A program made the translations under genes and the position numbers. A stretch of DNA of 56,008 nt. Source: Cryomorphaceae bacterium BACL7 MAG-120322-bin74. GTDB lineage: Bacteria > Bacteroidota > Bacteroidia > Flavobacteriales > Schleiferiaceae. Location of the stretch: contig LICG01000010.1 of NCBI GenBank assembly GCA_001438205.1, forward strand, positions 1 through 56,008. The letters are read 5' to 3'. Positions 15,658 to 25,422 of the stretch are shown here, in pieces (the stretch's first letter is position 1; every line of letters starts with the position of its first letter). Under the pieces are notes generated by a model. The model did not search any database and was not told where the DNA came from. It saw nothing but the letters and a program-made list of their open reading frames with translations.

Positions 15658-18027
15658 TCAGCTATGATGAGGGCACGATGCGCCTTCCTTCATGCAATCT
15701 GCTGAGCAACTATGTGCAGCAGCCGTTTCTGTGGCTTCAGCCGCCGCATCCCCTTCCTGGGCATGCATGGAGCAAGAAGCAGGATCGTTATGGCAAGCTT
15801 CCGAACAAGTATGTTCTTCTTCCGTTGCCTCTGCGGCATGCATAGGACAGTTTCCAGATGCCATGCACTCCGCAGAACATTGATGATCTGCCATTTCTAT
15901 TGCATGGTCCGCAGTAGCCTCACCATGGCCATCCACGCCAACCGCAATGAAAGGCGCAATAATCAAGGCCACAATAGAGGTCAATTTGATCAAGATGTTC
16001 ATGGACGGGCCTGAGGTATCCTTGAAGGGATCCCCCACCGTATCACCCGTTACGGATGCCTTGTGGGCATCAGAACCTTTGTATTCCATTTTACCGTCAA
16101 TGCTCACGCCTTTTTCAAATGACTTCTTGGCATTATCCCAAGCGCCTCCCGCATTATTTTGGAACATCCCCATCAATACACCACTCACGGTAATACCGGC
16201 AAGCAAGCCGCCTAGGGCTTCAGGCCCAAAAGCAAAGCCCACCACAATAGGAGAAAGTAAGGCCAACGCACCTGGAGCGACCATTTCACGAATGGAAGCT
16301 GCCGTAGAGATTTCGACACATTTTTCATATTCGGGCTTACCCGTTCCTTCCATAATACCTGGAATCTCTTTGAACTGGCGGCGAACTTCCTTTACCATTT
16401 CCATGGCCGCTTTACCCACTGCCGAAATAGCCAATGAGCTAAAGAAGAAAGGAATCATCGCGCCCACGAAGAGCATGGCCAACACATCTGCCTTGTAGAT
16501 GTCAATGCTCGTAATACCCGCAAGACCTACATATGCCGCAAACAAAGCTAAAGCTGTCAAGGCTGCAGAGGCAATAGCAAATCCTTTTCCTGTGGCCGCC
16601 GTAGTGTTACCTACTGCATCCAAGTTGTCGGTGCGATCCCGCACTTCACTTGGCAGGCCACTCATTTCTGCAATACCTCCTGCGTTATCCGCAATCGGTC
16701 CAAAGGCATCAATAGCCAACTGCATCGCCGTAGTTGCCATCATCCCTGCAGCCGCAATGGCTACACCATATAAACCTGCCAACCAGAAAGAGCCATAAAT
16801 ACCGCTAGCCAAGATGAGGATGGGCAATACCGTCGATTCCATTCCGATCGCAAGGCCGCCAATCACATTGGTGCCGTGACCTGTGGCAGACTTCTGCACA
16901 ATGCTATTCACGGGACGACGACCCATGGAAGTATAGTATTCGGTGACTAGACTCATCAACGTACCGACAACCAATCCCAAAATAATGGCCCAAAACACAT
17001 CCATTTTGGTGATGTCCAGCACAACTGCTCCACGTGTAAAGGTCATCACCTCAGGAAGCATATAATCGATTAAGAAATACGAAGAAACAGCCGTCATCAA
17101 CATCGAGCTCCAGTTGCCCTTATTCATAGCTGCCATGACGCTGTCATTGTCAGACTTGATCCGAACCAAGAAGGTGCCTAAAATTGAGTATACGATACCA
17201 AGGCCTGCTATCACCATCGGGAGAAGGATAGGTGCGTTGCCACCGTAGTTGTCCACGCTCACCACTTCGCGGCCCAAGACCATGGTAGCCAACATCGTCG
17301 CAACATAGGAGCCAAAAAGGTCAGCACCCATCCCTGCTACGTCACCGACGTTGTCGCCCACGTTATCCGCAATGGTTGCAGGGTTACGGGGGTCATCTTC
17401 AGGGATGCCCGCTTCTACTTTACCCACCAAATCCGCACCTACGTCGGCCGCCTTGGTATAGATACCGCCACCAACACGCGCAAAAAGAGCGATGGATTCA
17501 GCCCCTAAAGAGAAGCCTGCTAGTACTTCTAGGGCTTGCTGCATGGGGTACATGCCTTTGAACACGACGTACAACGTACTCAAGCCCAAAACAGCAAGAC
17601 CAGCGACGCCCAGACCCATCACGGCACCGCCGTTAAAAGAGACCTGCAATGCTTTCGCTAAAGAGGTGCGCGCAGCTTGTGTGGTGCGAACATTTGCCTT
17701 GGTGGCGATGTTCATGCCGATCCAACCTGCAAATGCACTAAAAAAGGCGCCAATCACAAAGGCAATCGCAATAACCCAATCTGTATGTTCCGCTACAGCT
17801 TCAAGCTCTGCAGACCAGCCAAGTATGACAGCAGCAATAGCAACAAAAATGCCCAGAACGCGCCATTCGGCATGTAAAAAGGCCAAAGCGCCACGTGAAA
17901 TGTGTCCAGCAATCTCCACCATGGTGGCGTCGCCCGCATCTTGTTTGTTCACCCAAATGGCTTTGCCAATCATGACGGCTAAGCCCAAAAGGCCCAATAC
18001 GGGAACGATGAGTTCAATTTGGTTCAT
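15658..18027 (-). CDS. hppA: K+-dependent membrane-bound ion-pumping pyrophosphatase with Cys/His-rich tail
   Basis: 789 residues, about 16 membrane helices. It couples pyrophosphate hydrolysis to pumping of H+ or Na+. Catalytic motifs: DVGADLVGKVEAGIPEDDP (from residue 195), TIADNVGDNVGDVAGMGADL, and a third acidic loop DNAGGIAEMSGL. GNTTAATGKG carries Ala rather than Lys, the signature of K+-dependent enzymes. The gate residue normally Glu in DLFES is Gly239 (DLFGS), and an extra Glu177 occurs in GAESIALFARVGGG, a pattern I recall for flavobacterial H+-pumping types. Unusually, a hydrophilic tail after the last helix (from about residue 700) holds three motifs of the form HxCSxxCx4-5C with closing His/Met. 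A -7 box lies 50 bases upstream. Confidence 0.95.
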   Translation of the reverse strand: MNQIELIVPVLGLLGLAVMIGKAIWVNKQDAGDATMVEIAGHISRGALAFLHAEWRVLGIFVAIAAVILGWSAELEAVAEHTDWVIAIAFVIGAFFSAFAGWIGMNIATKANVRTTQAARTSLAKALQVSFNGGAVMGLGVAGLAVLGLSTLYVVFKGMYPMQQALEVLAGFSLGAESIALFARVGGGIYTKAADVGADLVGKVEAGIPEDDPRNPATIADNVGDNVGDVAGMGADLFGSYVATMLATMVLGREVVSVDNYGGNAPILLPMVIAGLGIVYSILGTFLVRIKSDNDSVMAAMNKGNWSSMLMTAVSSYFLIDYMLPEVMTFTRGAVVLDITKMDVFWAIILGLVVGTLMSLVTEYYTSMGRRPVNSIVQKSATGHGTNVIGGLAIGMESTVLPILILASGIYGSFWLAGLYGVAIAAAGMMATTAMQLAIDAFGPIADNAGGIAEMSGLPSEVRDRTDNLDAVGNTTAATGKGFAIASAALTALALFAAYVGLAGITSIDIYKADVLAMLFVGAMIPFFFSSLAISAVGKAAMEMVKEVRRQFKEIPGIMEGTGKPEYEKCVEISTAASIREMVAPGALALLSPIVVGFAFGPEALGGLLAGITVSGVLMGMFQNNAGGAWDNAKKSFEKGVSIDGKMEYKGSDAHKASVTGDTVGDPFKDTSGPSMNILIKLTSIVALIIAPFIAVGVDGHGEATADHAIEMADHQCSAECMASGNCPMHAAEATEEEHTCSEACHNDPASCSMHAQEGDAAAEATETAAAHSCSADCMKEGASCPHHS

Positions 18028-18076
18028 AGGTATTTAAAATAGAGGTGTATGTTCGGTGTGGTCTATAATCGGGCGG

Positions 18077-18084
18077 CAAAAATA
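18077..18084 (-). promoter_or_regulatory. -7 box for hppA
   Basis: TATTTTTG on the minus strand, 49 bases before the hppA ATG, giving a leader of about 44 bases. The pdhB gene ends 30 bases further upstream. Confidence 0.55.
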
Positions 18085-18114
18085 GCCCTTTTAAATTTGT
18101 TTCTAAAATAGGGT

Positions 18115-19095
18115 CTACCCGCGGTACATCACTTCTTTAATGGCCTTCACCAACTGCTCTTTGTTTGGCAAGAAAGCTTCCATTAAAGTAGGGGCATACG
18201 CGGCAGGGGTGTCTGCCGTTGTTAAACGCACCACAGGCGCATCTAAATAGTCAAACGCGCGCTTTTGCACCATATAGGTAATCTCTGTCGCAATACTGCC
18301 CAAAGGCCACGCTTCTTCAAGGCAAACCAAGCGATTGGTTTTCTTCACAGATTCAATGACCGTATCATAGTCAATGGGGCGAACCGTGCGCAAATCCACG
18401 ACCTCCACCGAAATACCTTCTTCGGCCAATTCCTCTGCTGCTTGAAGTGCAAGCTTGATGATTTTGCCAAAAGACACGACGGTCACATCTGTGCCTTCCC
18501 GTTTGATGTCGGCCACGCCAATGGGAATGGTGTACTCTTCTTCGGGGACTTCGCCTTTGTCTCCATACATCTGCTCAGACTCCATCACAATAACAGGATC
18601 CTCATCGCGAATGGCCGATTTTAAGAGTCCTTTAAGGTCATAAGGGGTAGAGGGAACGACCACCTTTAGGCCTGGGCAGTTAGCATACCAGCTTTCAAAC
18701 GCTTGGCTATGCGTGGCGCCAAGTTGACCCGCAGAGGCGGTAGGACCACGAAAAACAATGGGAATATTGAATTGGCCACCGCTCATTTGGCGCATCTTGG
18801 CCGCGTTATTGATGATCTGATCAATGGCCACCATGGAAAAGTTGAAGGTCATAAACTCCACGATGGGGCGCAAGCCATTCATCGCTGCACCTACCGCAAT
18901 CCCGGCAAAGCCAAGTTCTGCAATCGGGGTGTCCAGTACCCTTTTGGGACCGAATTCGTCTAACATGCCTTTGGATGCCTTATAGGCTCCATTGTACTCT
19001 GCAACTTCTTCACCCATAAGGATGACGTTCTCATCGCGGCGCATTTCTTCGCTCATGGCTTCTGCCACGGCTTCACGGAATTGAATCTGACGCAT
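18115..19095 (-). CDS. pdhB: Pyruvate dehydrogenase E1 component, beta subunit
   Basis: 326 residues, the full length of E1-beta. With the alpha subunit it decarboxylates pyruvate on thiamine diphosphate and passes acetyl to E2 lipoate. Conserved stretches: the N-terminal MRQIQFREAVAEAMSEEMRR, the MGEEVAEYNGAYKASKGM thiamine-site Glu region, FMTFNFSMVAIDQIINNAAK and LRTVRPIDYDTVIESVKKT. No alpha subunit is present in the window. It is divergent from etfB and has its own -7 box. It could be the beta chain of another 2-oxo-acid dehydrogenase, but pyruvate is most likely. Confidence 0.93.
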   Translation of the reverse strand: MRQIQFREAVAEAMSEEMRRDENVILMGEEVAEYNGAYKASKGMLDEFGPKRVLDTPIAELGFAGIAVGAAMNGLRPIVEFMTFNFSMVAIDQIINNAAKMRQMSGGQFNIPIVFRGPTASAGQLGATHSQAFESWYANCPGLKVVVPSTPYDLKGLLKSAIRDEDPVIVMESEQMYGDKGEVPEEEYTIPIGVADIKREGTDVTVVSFGKIIKLALQAAEELAEEGISVEVVDLRTVRPIDYDTVIESVKKTNRLVCLEEAWPLGSIATEITYMVQKRAFDYLDAPVVRLTTADTPAAYAPTLMEAFLPNKEQLVKAIKEVMYRG

Positions 19096-19120
19096 CTGTC
19101 GTTATAATCTAAGTAGTCGG

Positions 19121-19128
19121 CAAAAATA
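19121..19128 (-). promoter_or_regulatory. -7 box for pdhB
   Basis: TATTTTTG on the minus strand, 25 bases upstream of the pdhB ATG. Confidence 0.6.
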
Positions 19129-19141
19129 AGGACTTCAGCCC

Positions 19142-19149
19142 TATTTTTG
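19142..19149 (+). promoter_or_regulatory. -7 box for the etfB operon
   Basis: TATTTTTG on the plus strand, 40 bases before the etfB ATG. It is divergent from the pdhB box 13 bases away. The -33 element is unclear. Confidence 0.55.
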
Positions 19150-19189
19150 TGGCACTTCCTTCGCTTAAGGGGAAGTAAAAAGGCTCAAC

Positions 19190-19936
19190 ATGAAGATATT
19201 GGTTTGTATCAGTCACGTGCCGGACACGACCGCTAAGATTAATTTCACGTCGGATAGCTCGGCTCTAGACGGGAATGGCATTCAGTTTGTCATCAATCCC
19301 TATGATGAATTTGGCCTCACCAAGGCCCTCCAACTTAAAGAAAAACATGGCGGCACAGTGACCGTCGTGACCTATGGCGATACCCGTGTTGAACAAACAT
19401 TGCGCAAAGCATTGGCTATTGGTGCCGATGATGCCGTGCGCCTTGACGGCATTCCTACTGACCCCATGCAAGTCGCAGGTGAGCTGGCCGCACATGTCCA
19501 AAGCGCAGGGTACGATTTGGTGATTTGTGGACAAGAATCCATCGATTATAACGGCGGTATTGTGCCGGGGGCTCTTGCCGCACATCTTGACTGGGCTTTT
19601 GTCAATGCATGCATTGGTCTAACCCTGGAAGGCCAGCAAGCCGATTGCTTACGCGAAATGGATGGCGGAAAAGAAGCGGTCAAAGCTACCTTGCCTATGG
19701 TGATTGCCGGCAAAAAAGGGTTGGTAGAAGAAAGCGAGCTTCGCATTCCCAACATGCGCGGCATCATGACCGCTCGTACCAAACCGCTTATCCCTCAGCC
19801 TTTGGCTGGCACAACGCCAGCAAGTCATCCGGCATCCTTTACCAAGCCCGCCCCCAAAGCTGCGGTGCAACTTATTGATTCGTCCAACCTTGAGGAGCTG
19901 GTCCGCCGCCTCCATGAAGAAGCTAAAGTCATTTAA
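19190..19936 (+). CDS. etfB: Electron transfer flavoprotein beta subunit
   Basis: 248 residues. With EtfA it carries electrons from acyl-CoA dehydrogenases to the respiratory chain. The start MKILVCISHVPDTTAKINF is typical, and DLVICGQESIDYNGGIVPG and LRIPNMRGIMTARTKPL are conserved EtfB segments (AMP site and signature). First gene of a tight plus-strand operon: etfA starts 2 bases after its stop. Confidence 0.95.
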   Translation: MKILVCISHVPDTTAKINFTSDSSALDGNGIQFVINPYDEFGLTKALQLKEKHGGTVTVVTYGDTRVEQTLRKALAIGADDAVRLDGIPTDPMQVAGELAAHVQSAGYDLVICGQESIDYNGGIVPGALAAHLDWAFVNACIGLTLEGQQADCLREMDGGKEAVKATLPMVIAGKKGLVEESELRIPNMRGIMTARTKPLIPQPLAGTTPASHPASFTKPAPKAAVQLIDSSNLEELVRRLHEEAKVI

Positions 19937-19938
19937 TC

Positions 19939-20892
19939 ATGGTGCTCATTTTTGCCGAAACTTGGAATGGTCATTTCAAGAAGTCTACGTTTGAAGCCGT
20001 TCGTTATGGCGCACAATGTGCGACCAGCCAAGGAAGTAAGGCCGTCGCCATTGTAGTAGGCCCTTGCGCGCCCCCAGTGGAGTCGCTTGGCGCCTATGGT
20101 GCAACGCACGTCATCCACCTTCACGGGAGTGACCGCTTTGAACCCTTTGCCTTTGCCGCCGCCATTGCAGCGGTAGCCAAAGAACATGACGCCACCCACA
20201 TCATTGTCAGTGGCACGGCCAATGGCAAAGCTCTGGCCGGTGTGCTGGCTTCAAAGGCCTCCGCTTCAGCCATTTCCAACATTACCGCTCTACCCACAGG
20301 ATTTGCGCCCCTTACGGTGCAGCGTTCCGCTTTCTCTTCTAAAGGAATTGAGGTATGTGTTAGTGATGCGCGCTGTACGGTCATGGTTCTTGTGCCGAAT
20401 GCCCTTGGCGCAGGTGCTGCGGGATCTGACACAGCACAAGTAGAGGACCGTCATATTTCCTTTGAAGGGAAAAGCCACCCAGGCGATGCCCAAGTGGCTT
20501 CTGGCAGCATTCCTTTACCGGAGGCTGAACGGGTTATCTCAGCAGGACGTGGAATGAAAGGACCAGAAAATTGGGGGATGATCGAAGAACTTGCCACCGT
20601 GCTTCAGGCAGGAACAGCCTGTTCAAAGCCCGTATCTGACATCGGATGGCGCCCTCACAGTGAACACGTCGGACAAACAGGTATCCAAATCAACCCTCAG
20701 CTCTACATTGCGATTGGTATTTCAGGGGCCATCCAACATTTGGCGGGCGTAAGCGGATCCAAAACCATTGTCGTCATTAACAACGACCCTGAAGCCCCCT
20801 TCTTTAAAGCAGCAGACTATGGCATCATAGGAGATGCTTTTGACGTGGTTCCACGATTAACGCAGGCCCTCAAGGCATACCTAAGTAATTAA
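19939..20892 (+). CDS. etfA: Electron transfer flavoprotein alpha subunit
   Basis: 317 residues. It binds the FAD of the EtfAB heterodimer. The C-terminal FAD domain is clear: [14 protein letters not shown], then [18 protein letters not shown], then [20 protein letters not shown] and [21 protein letters not shown]. The next gene, the bifunctional nuclease-like protein, starts 2 bases after the stop, so translation is probably coupled. Confidence 0.95.
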   Translation: MVLIFAETWNGHFKKSTFEAVRYGAQCATSQGSKAVAIVVGPCAPPVESLGAYGATHVIHLHGSDRFEPFAFAAAIAAVAKEHDATHIIVSGTANGKALAGVLASKASASAISNITALPTGFAPLTVQRSAFSSKGIEVCVSDARCTVMVLVPNALGAGAAGSDTAQVEDRHISFEGKSHPGDAQVASGSIPLPEAERVISAGRGMKGPENWGMIEELATVLQAGTACSKPVSDIGWRPHSEHVGQTGIQINPQLYIAIGISGAIQHLAGVSGSKTIVVINNDPEAPFFKAADYGIIGDAFDVVPRLTQALKAYLSN

Positions 20893-20894
20893 GG

Positions 20895-21509
20895 ATGGGG
20901 GACAAGATTCGACTCCATGTAAAAGGCCTCACCTACAGTGATCGTCCCTCTGGGGCCTATGCCCTTTTATTAGAGTCGGAAGAAGACAAGCGGAAACTTC
21001 CTATTGTGATTGGGGCCTTTGAAGCACAGAGCATTGCCATTGCCCTAGATAAAATGACACGGCCCCCGCGGCCTATGACCCATGATCTCTTTGCTGCTGT
21101 CATGGAATCCCACCAAATTGACTTGACCGAAGTCGTCATTCGGGATTTTCAGGATGGGGTGTTTTTTGCGCTCCTTGTATTTCAACGCGGAGGGGACATA
21201 CGTACAACAGATGCGCGGCCCTCAGACGCTATTGCGCTGGCTTTGCGTGCAGATTGCCCCATTTATGCAGAACGAAGTGTCATGGACAAGGCGGGCCTTG
21301 CGGCGGCTGAGGCCAAAGTTGCGGCCGTCCAATCCGACGAGGCGAATGAGAATGACGGCAATTCTTCAGATTCCCATCCAGAAGTTGATGATTCCCTTGA
21401 TTTGCAACAGGCCAAAAAAGACGATTTAGCCTCTTTATTAAGTAGTGCCTTAGAGCAAGAAGATTACGAACTTGCAGCTCGTATCCGTGATGAACTAAAT
21501 AAACGCTAA
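20895..21509 (+). CDS. Bifunctional nuclease family (DUF151) protein with UVR motif
   Basis: 204 residues. The N-terminal DUF151 domain (about 1-135) has the family features LPIVIGAFEAQSIAIAL, MTHDLFAAVM and DARPSDAIALALRADCPIY. An acidic linker (NENDGNSSDSHPEVDD) leads to a C-terminal UvrB/UvrC (UVR) helical hairpin, LASLLSSALEQEDYELAARI. Plant and bacterial members have DNase/RNase activity; the role in Bacteroidota is not established. It is embedded between etfA and the nucleoside transporter with 2-base gaps, and this order is one I associate with flavobacterial genomes. Confidence 0.88.
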   Translation: MGDKIRLHVKGLTYSDRPSGAYALLLESEEDKRKLPIVIGAFEAQSIAIALDKMTRPPRPMTHDLFAAVMESHQIDLTEVVIRDFQDGVFFALLVFQRGGDIRTTDARPSDAIALALRADCPIYAERSVMDKAGLAAAEAKVAAVQSDEANENDGNSSDSHPEVDDSLDLQQAKKDDLASLLSSALEQEDYELAARIRDELNKR

Positions 21510-21511
21510 GC

Positions 21512-22795
21512 ATGGAAATCCTGCGCGCCCTTGGTAGTCTTGTGCTCATCTTTGGCATCTTGGTTTTGGCTAGTGCCAACCGTCGTGCTATCTCTTGGTC
21601 CATCGTCGTCAAGGGAATGCTCATCCAATTTGGCTTGGCCTTCCTCATTTTAGAGGTAGATCAAATTTCTGCGCTCTTTGACAGGGTTGGTAAGGGTTTT
21701 GTGGCATTGTTAGGCTTTGCCCGCGAAGGCAGTCTCTTCTTGTTTGGCGATCTGGTAGGACGTGTAGATTCCTTCGGGTACATCTTCGCCTTCCAAGTTT
21801 TACCAACGATCATCTTCTTTAGCGCTATTACGAGTTTGCTTTTTCATTTTGGCATCTTACAACGGGTGGTTTGGGTCTTTGCCTGGTTCATGAAGCGGAC
21901 GTTGAAGCTTTCCGGTGCGGAATCCCTTTCTGCCGCTGCCAACGTTTTTGTAGGTCAAACCGAAGCCCCACTATTAGTTAAGCCTTATATCGCAGGCATG
22001 ACACGTTCCGAGCTGCTCTGCCTCATGTCTGGAGGAATGTCCACCATTGCCGGCGCTGTCTTGGCCGCTTATATCAACTACTTAGGCGGTACGGATGAGG
22101 CCCGTCAGATTTTCTTTGCACGCCACCTGCTGGCGGCGTCGGTCATGAGTGCTCCTGCTGCCATTGTCGCGGCTAAAATCTTGATGCCCGAAACGGAAAC
22201 CTTTGTAGACACGGCTGAGGTTAAAATCGAAAAACAGGGCAACTGGCTTGAGGCCATTGCACACGGTACCGCAGACGGCCTAAAAATGGCCGTCAACGTA
22301 GGTGTGATGCTCCTTGTCTTTACCGCGCTCATTGCGCTCGTAAACGCCCTCATGAGTGGAGCGCTCGGGGAGTGGACTGGACTCAATGAATGGCTTGCAG
22401 ATGTTACCGAAGGTCGCTACACGGAATTTAACCTCCAAGCCCTATTTGGACTCACCTTAGCCCCTCTTACCTGGCTAATGGGCGTGCCTTGGTCCGACGC
22501 AGCGGCTGTGGGTCAACTCCTTGGCGAAAAGACTGTATTGAATGAGTTTTATGCCTATGTTTCCATGGGTACCCTCATGGAAAATGGACAACTCACCTCT
22601 GAAAAAGCGCAAATCCTGTCCACTTATATCCTTTGTGGATTTGCCAACTTTGCCTCTATTGGCATTCAAATTGGCGGAATTGGGGCCTTGGCGCCAAGCC
22701 GCAGGAAAGATCTCAGTCAGCTGGGCCTTCGCGCACTTTTGGCCGGCACAGCTGCTTCCTTGTTAACGGCTATCTTAGTAGGCCTCCTCTACTAA
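21512..22795 (+). CDS. nupC: Concentrative nucleoside transporter (CNT/NupC family)
   Basis: 427 residues with about 10 membrane helices. It imports nucleosides by ion symport. The CNT signature is exact: NVFVGQTEAPLLVKPYIAG, followed by TRSELLCLMSGGMSTIAGAV. The N-terminal part is somewhat longer than in NupC. Position before thyA and folA fits pyrimidine nucleotide supply. Whether the ion is H+ or Na+ cannot be told. Confidence 0.92.
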   Translation: MEILRALGSLVLIFGILVLASANRRAISWSIVVKGMLIQFGLAFLILEVDQISALFDRVGKGFVALLGFAREGSLFLFGDLVGRVDSFGYIFAFQVLPTIIFFSAITSLLFHFGILQRVVWVFAWFMKRTLKLSGAESLSAAANVFVGQTEAPLLVKPYIAGMTRSELLCLMSGGMSTIAGAVLAAYINYLGGTDEARQIFFARHLLAASVMSAPAAIVAAKILMPETETFVDTAEVKIEKQGNWLEAIAHGTADGLKMAVNVGVMLLVFTALIALVNALMSGALGEWTGLNEWLADVTEGRYTEFNLQALFGLTLAPLTWLMGVPWSDAAAVGQLLGEKTVLNEFYAYVSMGTLMENGQLTSEKAQILSTYILCGFANFASIGIQIGGIGALAPSRRKDLSQLGLRALLAGTAASLLTAILVGLLY

Positions 22796-22825
22796 ACTGC
22801 GTCAAACCCATCGGAATTTACATTT

Positions 22826-23707
22826 ATGCAGCCCTACTTAGACCTCATACAACGCGTACTCGATCAGGGCGTGCGCAAAGAAGACCGCACAGGAACTGGG
22901 ACCTTATCTGTTTTTGGCCATCAGATGCGCTTTGATCTTCAAGAGGGATTTCCTCTGGTTACCACAAAGAAACTACACCTGAAAAGCATTTTGCATGAGC
23001 TGATATGGTTTATCCGGGGCGAAACAAACATTCGTTACCTCTGCCAAAATGGGGTACGTATTTGGGATGACTGGCCTTATGCAACGTATGCCGAATCTGC
23101 TGACTTTACCGGGGAAGACATTCGCGCTTTTTCCGCACGCATTGCGGAAGATGCGGATTTTGCGACTAAATGGGGCGAACTAGGTCCTGTTTATGGCCAT
23201 CAATGGCGCAGTTGGCCTGGACCGAATGGTGCCGTCGTTGACCAGCTCAAAAATGTGTTAGAGGACTTGCGTAATAAACCCGATTCTAGACGCCACATTG
23301 TGAGTGCTTGGAACCCTGGCTACATTGACCAAATGGCCTTGCCTCCTTGCCATGCTTTCTTCCAGTTTTATGTCGCAGAAGGCAAATTGAGTTGCCAACT
23401 TTATCAACGTTCTGCCGATATTTTCTTGGGGGTGCCCTTTAACATCGCTTCTTATGCTTTGTTGGTGCACTTTATGGCCCAGGATTTGGGTTTAGAGGTA
23501 GGGGATTTTGTTCACACCCTCGGGGATGCACACATTTATAGCAATCATTTGGACCAAGTCGGTCTTCAGCTCACCCGAGAACCTAAAAAACTTCCAACGC
23601 TAAGACTTAACCCTAGTGTGACTTCCCTCTTCGATTTCACTTTTGAAGATGTTCAACTAGAAGGATATACCCCACATCCACATATTGCAGGCGCGGTTGC
23701 GGTGTAA
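22826..23707 (+). CDS. thyA: Thymidylate synthase
   Basis: 293 residues, ThyA type. It methylates dUMP to dTMP using methylenetetrahydrofolate. The catalytic Cys is in [14 protein letters not shown]; the phosphate-binding Arg is in [11 protein letters not shown] and [13 protein letters not shown] is conserved. An insertion around residues 85-115 ([20 protein letters not shown]) is the usual one of longer ThyA forms. It produces dihydrofolate, which the next gene reduces. Confidence 0.97.
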   Translation: MQPYLDLIQRVLDQGVRKEDRTGTGTLSVFGHQMRFDLQEGFPLVTTKKLHLKSILHELIWFIRGETNIRYLCQNGVRIWDDWPYATYAESADFTGEDIRAFSARIAEDADFATKWGELGPVYGHQWRSWPGPNGAVVDQLKNVLEDLRNKPDSRRHIVSAWNPGYIDQMALPPCHAFFQFYVAEGKLSCQLYQRSADIFLGVPFNIASYALLVHFMAQDLGLEVGDFVHTLGDAHIYSNHLDQVGLQLTREPKKLPTLRLNPSVTSLFDFTFEDVQLEGYTPHPHIAGAVAV

Positions 23708-23716
23708 CTTAGACAA

Positions 23717-24199
23717 ATGTTTACGCTTATTGTTGCCCATGATTCTAATCGATTGATTGGAGGCGGAAATGCCCTGCTTTGGCGTCTGCCAGAAGATCTT
23801 AAGCGCTTCAAAGAACGCACCTCTGGTCATCCCATTATCATGGGAAGAAAGACCTTTGAATCGATTGGCCGCCCACTGCCAAACCGCACCAATATTGTGG
23901 TTACACGAAATACTGCCTTTCAGGCGGAAGGGGTCACCATAGCCTCTTCCTTAGAAAACGCGGTTGGACTTGCCTCTTTGATTGACCAGAATGTATTTCT
24001 CATTGGAGGGGGCGAATTGTACACCCAAGGGTTGCTCTTTGCTGATGCCATCGAAGTGACAGAAGTTCAAGGTATTTTTGAGGGGGACACCTGGTTTCCC
24101 TCCTACCAAGACAGCTTTAAAGAGGTCGCACGTGAGACTTTTTTACCCTCAGAAACGCAACCACTCGGCTATGCTTTTGTGCGTTGGGAGAAGAAATGA
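23717..24199 (+). CDS. folA: Dihydrofolate reductase
   Basis: 160 residues. It reduces dihydrofolate with NADPH. Hallmarks: MFTLIVAHDSNRLIGG, LLWRLPEDLKRFKERTSG (substrate site, with Glu in place of the catalytic Asp as in some families), PIIMGRKTFESIGRPLPNR and FLIGGGELYTQGL. It starts 9 bases after thyA and converges with clpX. Confidence 0.96.
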   Translation: MFTLIVAHDSNRLIGGGNALLWRLPEDLKRFKERTSGHPIIMGRKTFESIGRPLPNRTNIVVTRNTAFQAEGVTIASSLENAVGLASLIDQNVFLIGGGELYTQGLLFADAIEVTEVQGIFEGDTWFPSYQDSFKEVARETFLPSETQPLGYAFVRWEKK

Positions 24200-24213
24200 A
24201 AAGAATTTTGGCC

Positions 24214-25422
24214 TTACGCCGCTCTTAAACCATCGGTCTTAGAGAGCTTTTCTTCCACCATTTCAGCTGTTACCTCTACCGTTTCGGGCAACTCATACAT
24301 CGCATCCGTTAGAATAGCTTCGCAAATACTGCGCAAGCCACGGGCGCCAAGCTTAAACTCTAATGCTTTATCAGCGATTAATTCCAGGGCTTCGGGTGTA
24401 AACGTGAGCGACAAGCCATCCATCTCAAATAAATGCGTGTATTGCTTCACCAACGCATTCTTCGGTTCTGTTAAGATGCGCAACAACGTGTCACGTGTCA
24501 AGGGCTCTAAGAAGGTCAATACCGGCATCCGACCAATCAGCTCAGGAATTAAGCCAAAGGCTTTTAAATCTTGCGGCGCGATGGCACTGAGGAAATTTTC
24601 TTGAACGATCTCGCTTCTGCGCAAGCTTCCGCCGTAGCCCACAACCTGCGTGTTTAAGCGGCGCGCAATATGGCGTTGAATCCCATCAAAGGCACCCCCC
24701 GCCACAAAGAGGATATCGCGTGTATCCACTTCGACAAACTTCTGGTCAGGGTGCTTACGCCCTCCCTTGGGGGGAACATTCACTTTGGTTCCTTCGAGCA
24801 ATTTTAAAAGGGCCTGCTGTACCCCTTCTCCCGAAACGTCACGGGTAATAGAGGGGTTGTCACTCTTTCGGGCAATTTTGTCAATTTCATCAATGAAAAT
24901 AATGCCCCGCTGCGCCGCCTCTACATTGTAGTCCGCCGCTTGCAGTAAACGCGTGAGAATGCTCTCAACATCTTCCCCTACATAGCCTGCTTCCGTTAGC
25001 ACGGTGGCATCTACAATAGCAAAAGGAACATTGAGTATCCGGGCAATCGTCCGTGCCAACAAGGTTTTGCCTGTACCTGTTTCTCCGACCAAAATGACAT
25101 TGGACTTTTCAATTTCAAAATCATCTACGCCTCCTTTCAGGACGCGTTTGTAGTGATTGTAGACGGCCACGCTCAAGGTCTTCTTTGCCGCATCTTGGCC
25201 AATGACATACTGGTCCAAATGTGCTCGGATGTCTTTGGGTTTAGGCAGTTCAAAACTGTTGTCGGCAGGTCCGTCTTCTTGGCCCTGTCTTGATTCTTCT
25301 AAAACAATTTCATGCGCCTGCTCAATGCAAGATTCACAAATGTGCGCATCCAGGCCTGCAATGAGCAAGCCCGCATCCCCTTTGGGACGGCCACAGAACG
25401 AACATTGTGAAGCTTCCGCCAT
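24214..25422 (-). CDS. clpX: ATP-dependent Clp protease ATP-binding subunit ClpX
   Basis: 402 residues. It unfolds substrates and feeds them to ClpP. The N-terminal zinc domain is present (CSFCGRPKG at residues 7-15 and [11 protein letters not shown]). The AAA+ core has Walker [13 protein letters not shown], Walker [11 protein letters not shown], the pore loop around GYVGED and the sensor-2 GARGLR. The start codon shares one base with the clpP stop, so the two are translationally linked. Confidence 0.97.
   Translation of the reverse strand: MAEASQCSFCGRPKGDAGLLIAGLDAHICESCIEQAHEIVLEESRQGQEDGPADNSFELPKPKDIRAHLDQYVIGQDAAKKTLSVAVYNHYKRVLKGGVDDFEIEKSNVILVGETGTGKTLLARTIARILNVPFAIVDATVLTEAGYVGEDVESILTRLLQAADYNVEAAQRGIIFIDEIDKIARKSDNPSITRDVSGEGVQQALLKLLEGTKVNVPPKGGRKHPDQKFVEVDTRDILFVAGGAFDGIQRHIARRLNTQVVGYGGSLRRSEIVQENFLSAIAPQDLKAFGLIPELIGRMPVLTFLEPLTRDTLLRILTEPKNALVKQYTHLFEMDGLSLTFTPEALELIADKALEFKLGARGLRSICEAILTDAMYELPETVEVTAEMVEEKLSKTDGLRAA

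Noticed and set aside
15947-16798. Long open frames antisense to hppA
   Set aside because: They mirror the alanine/glycine-rich membrane protein on the other strand; no start signal and low-complexity composition.
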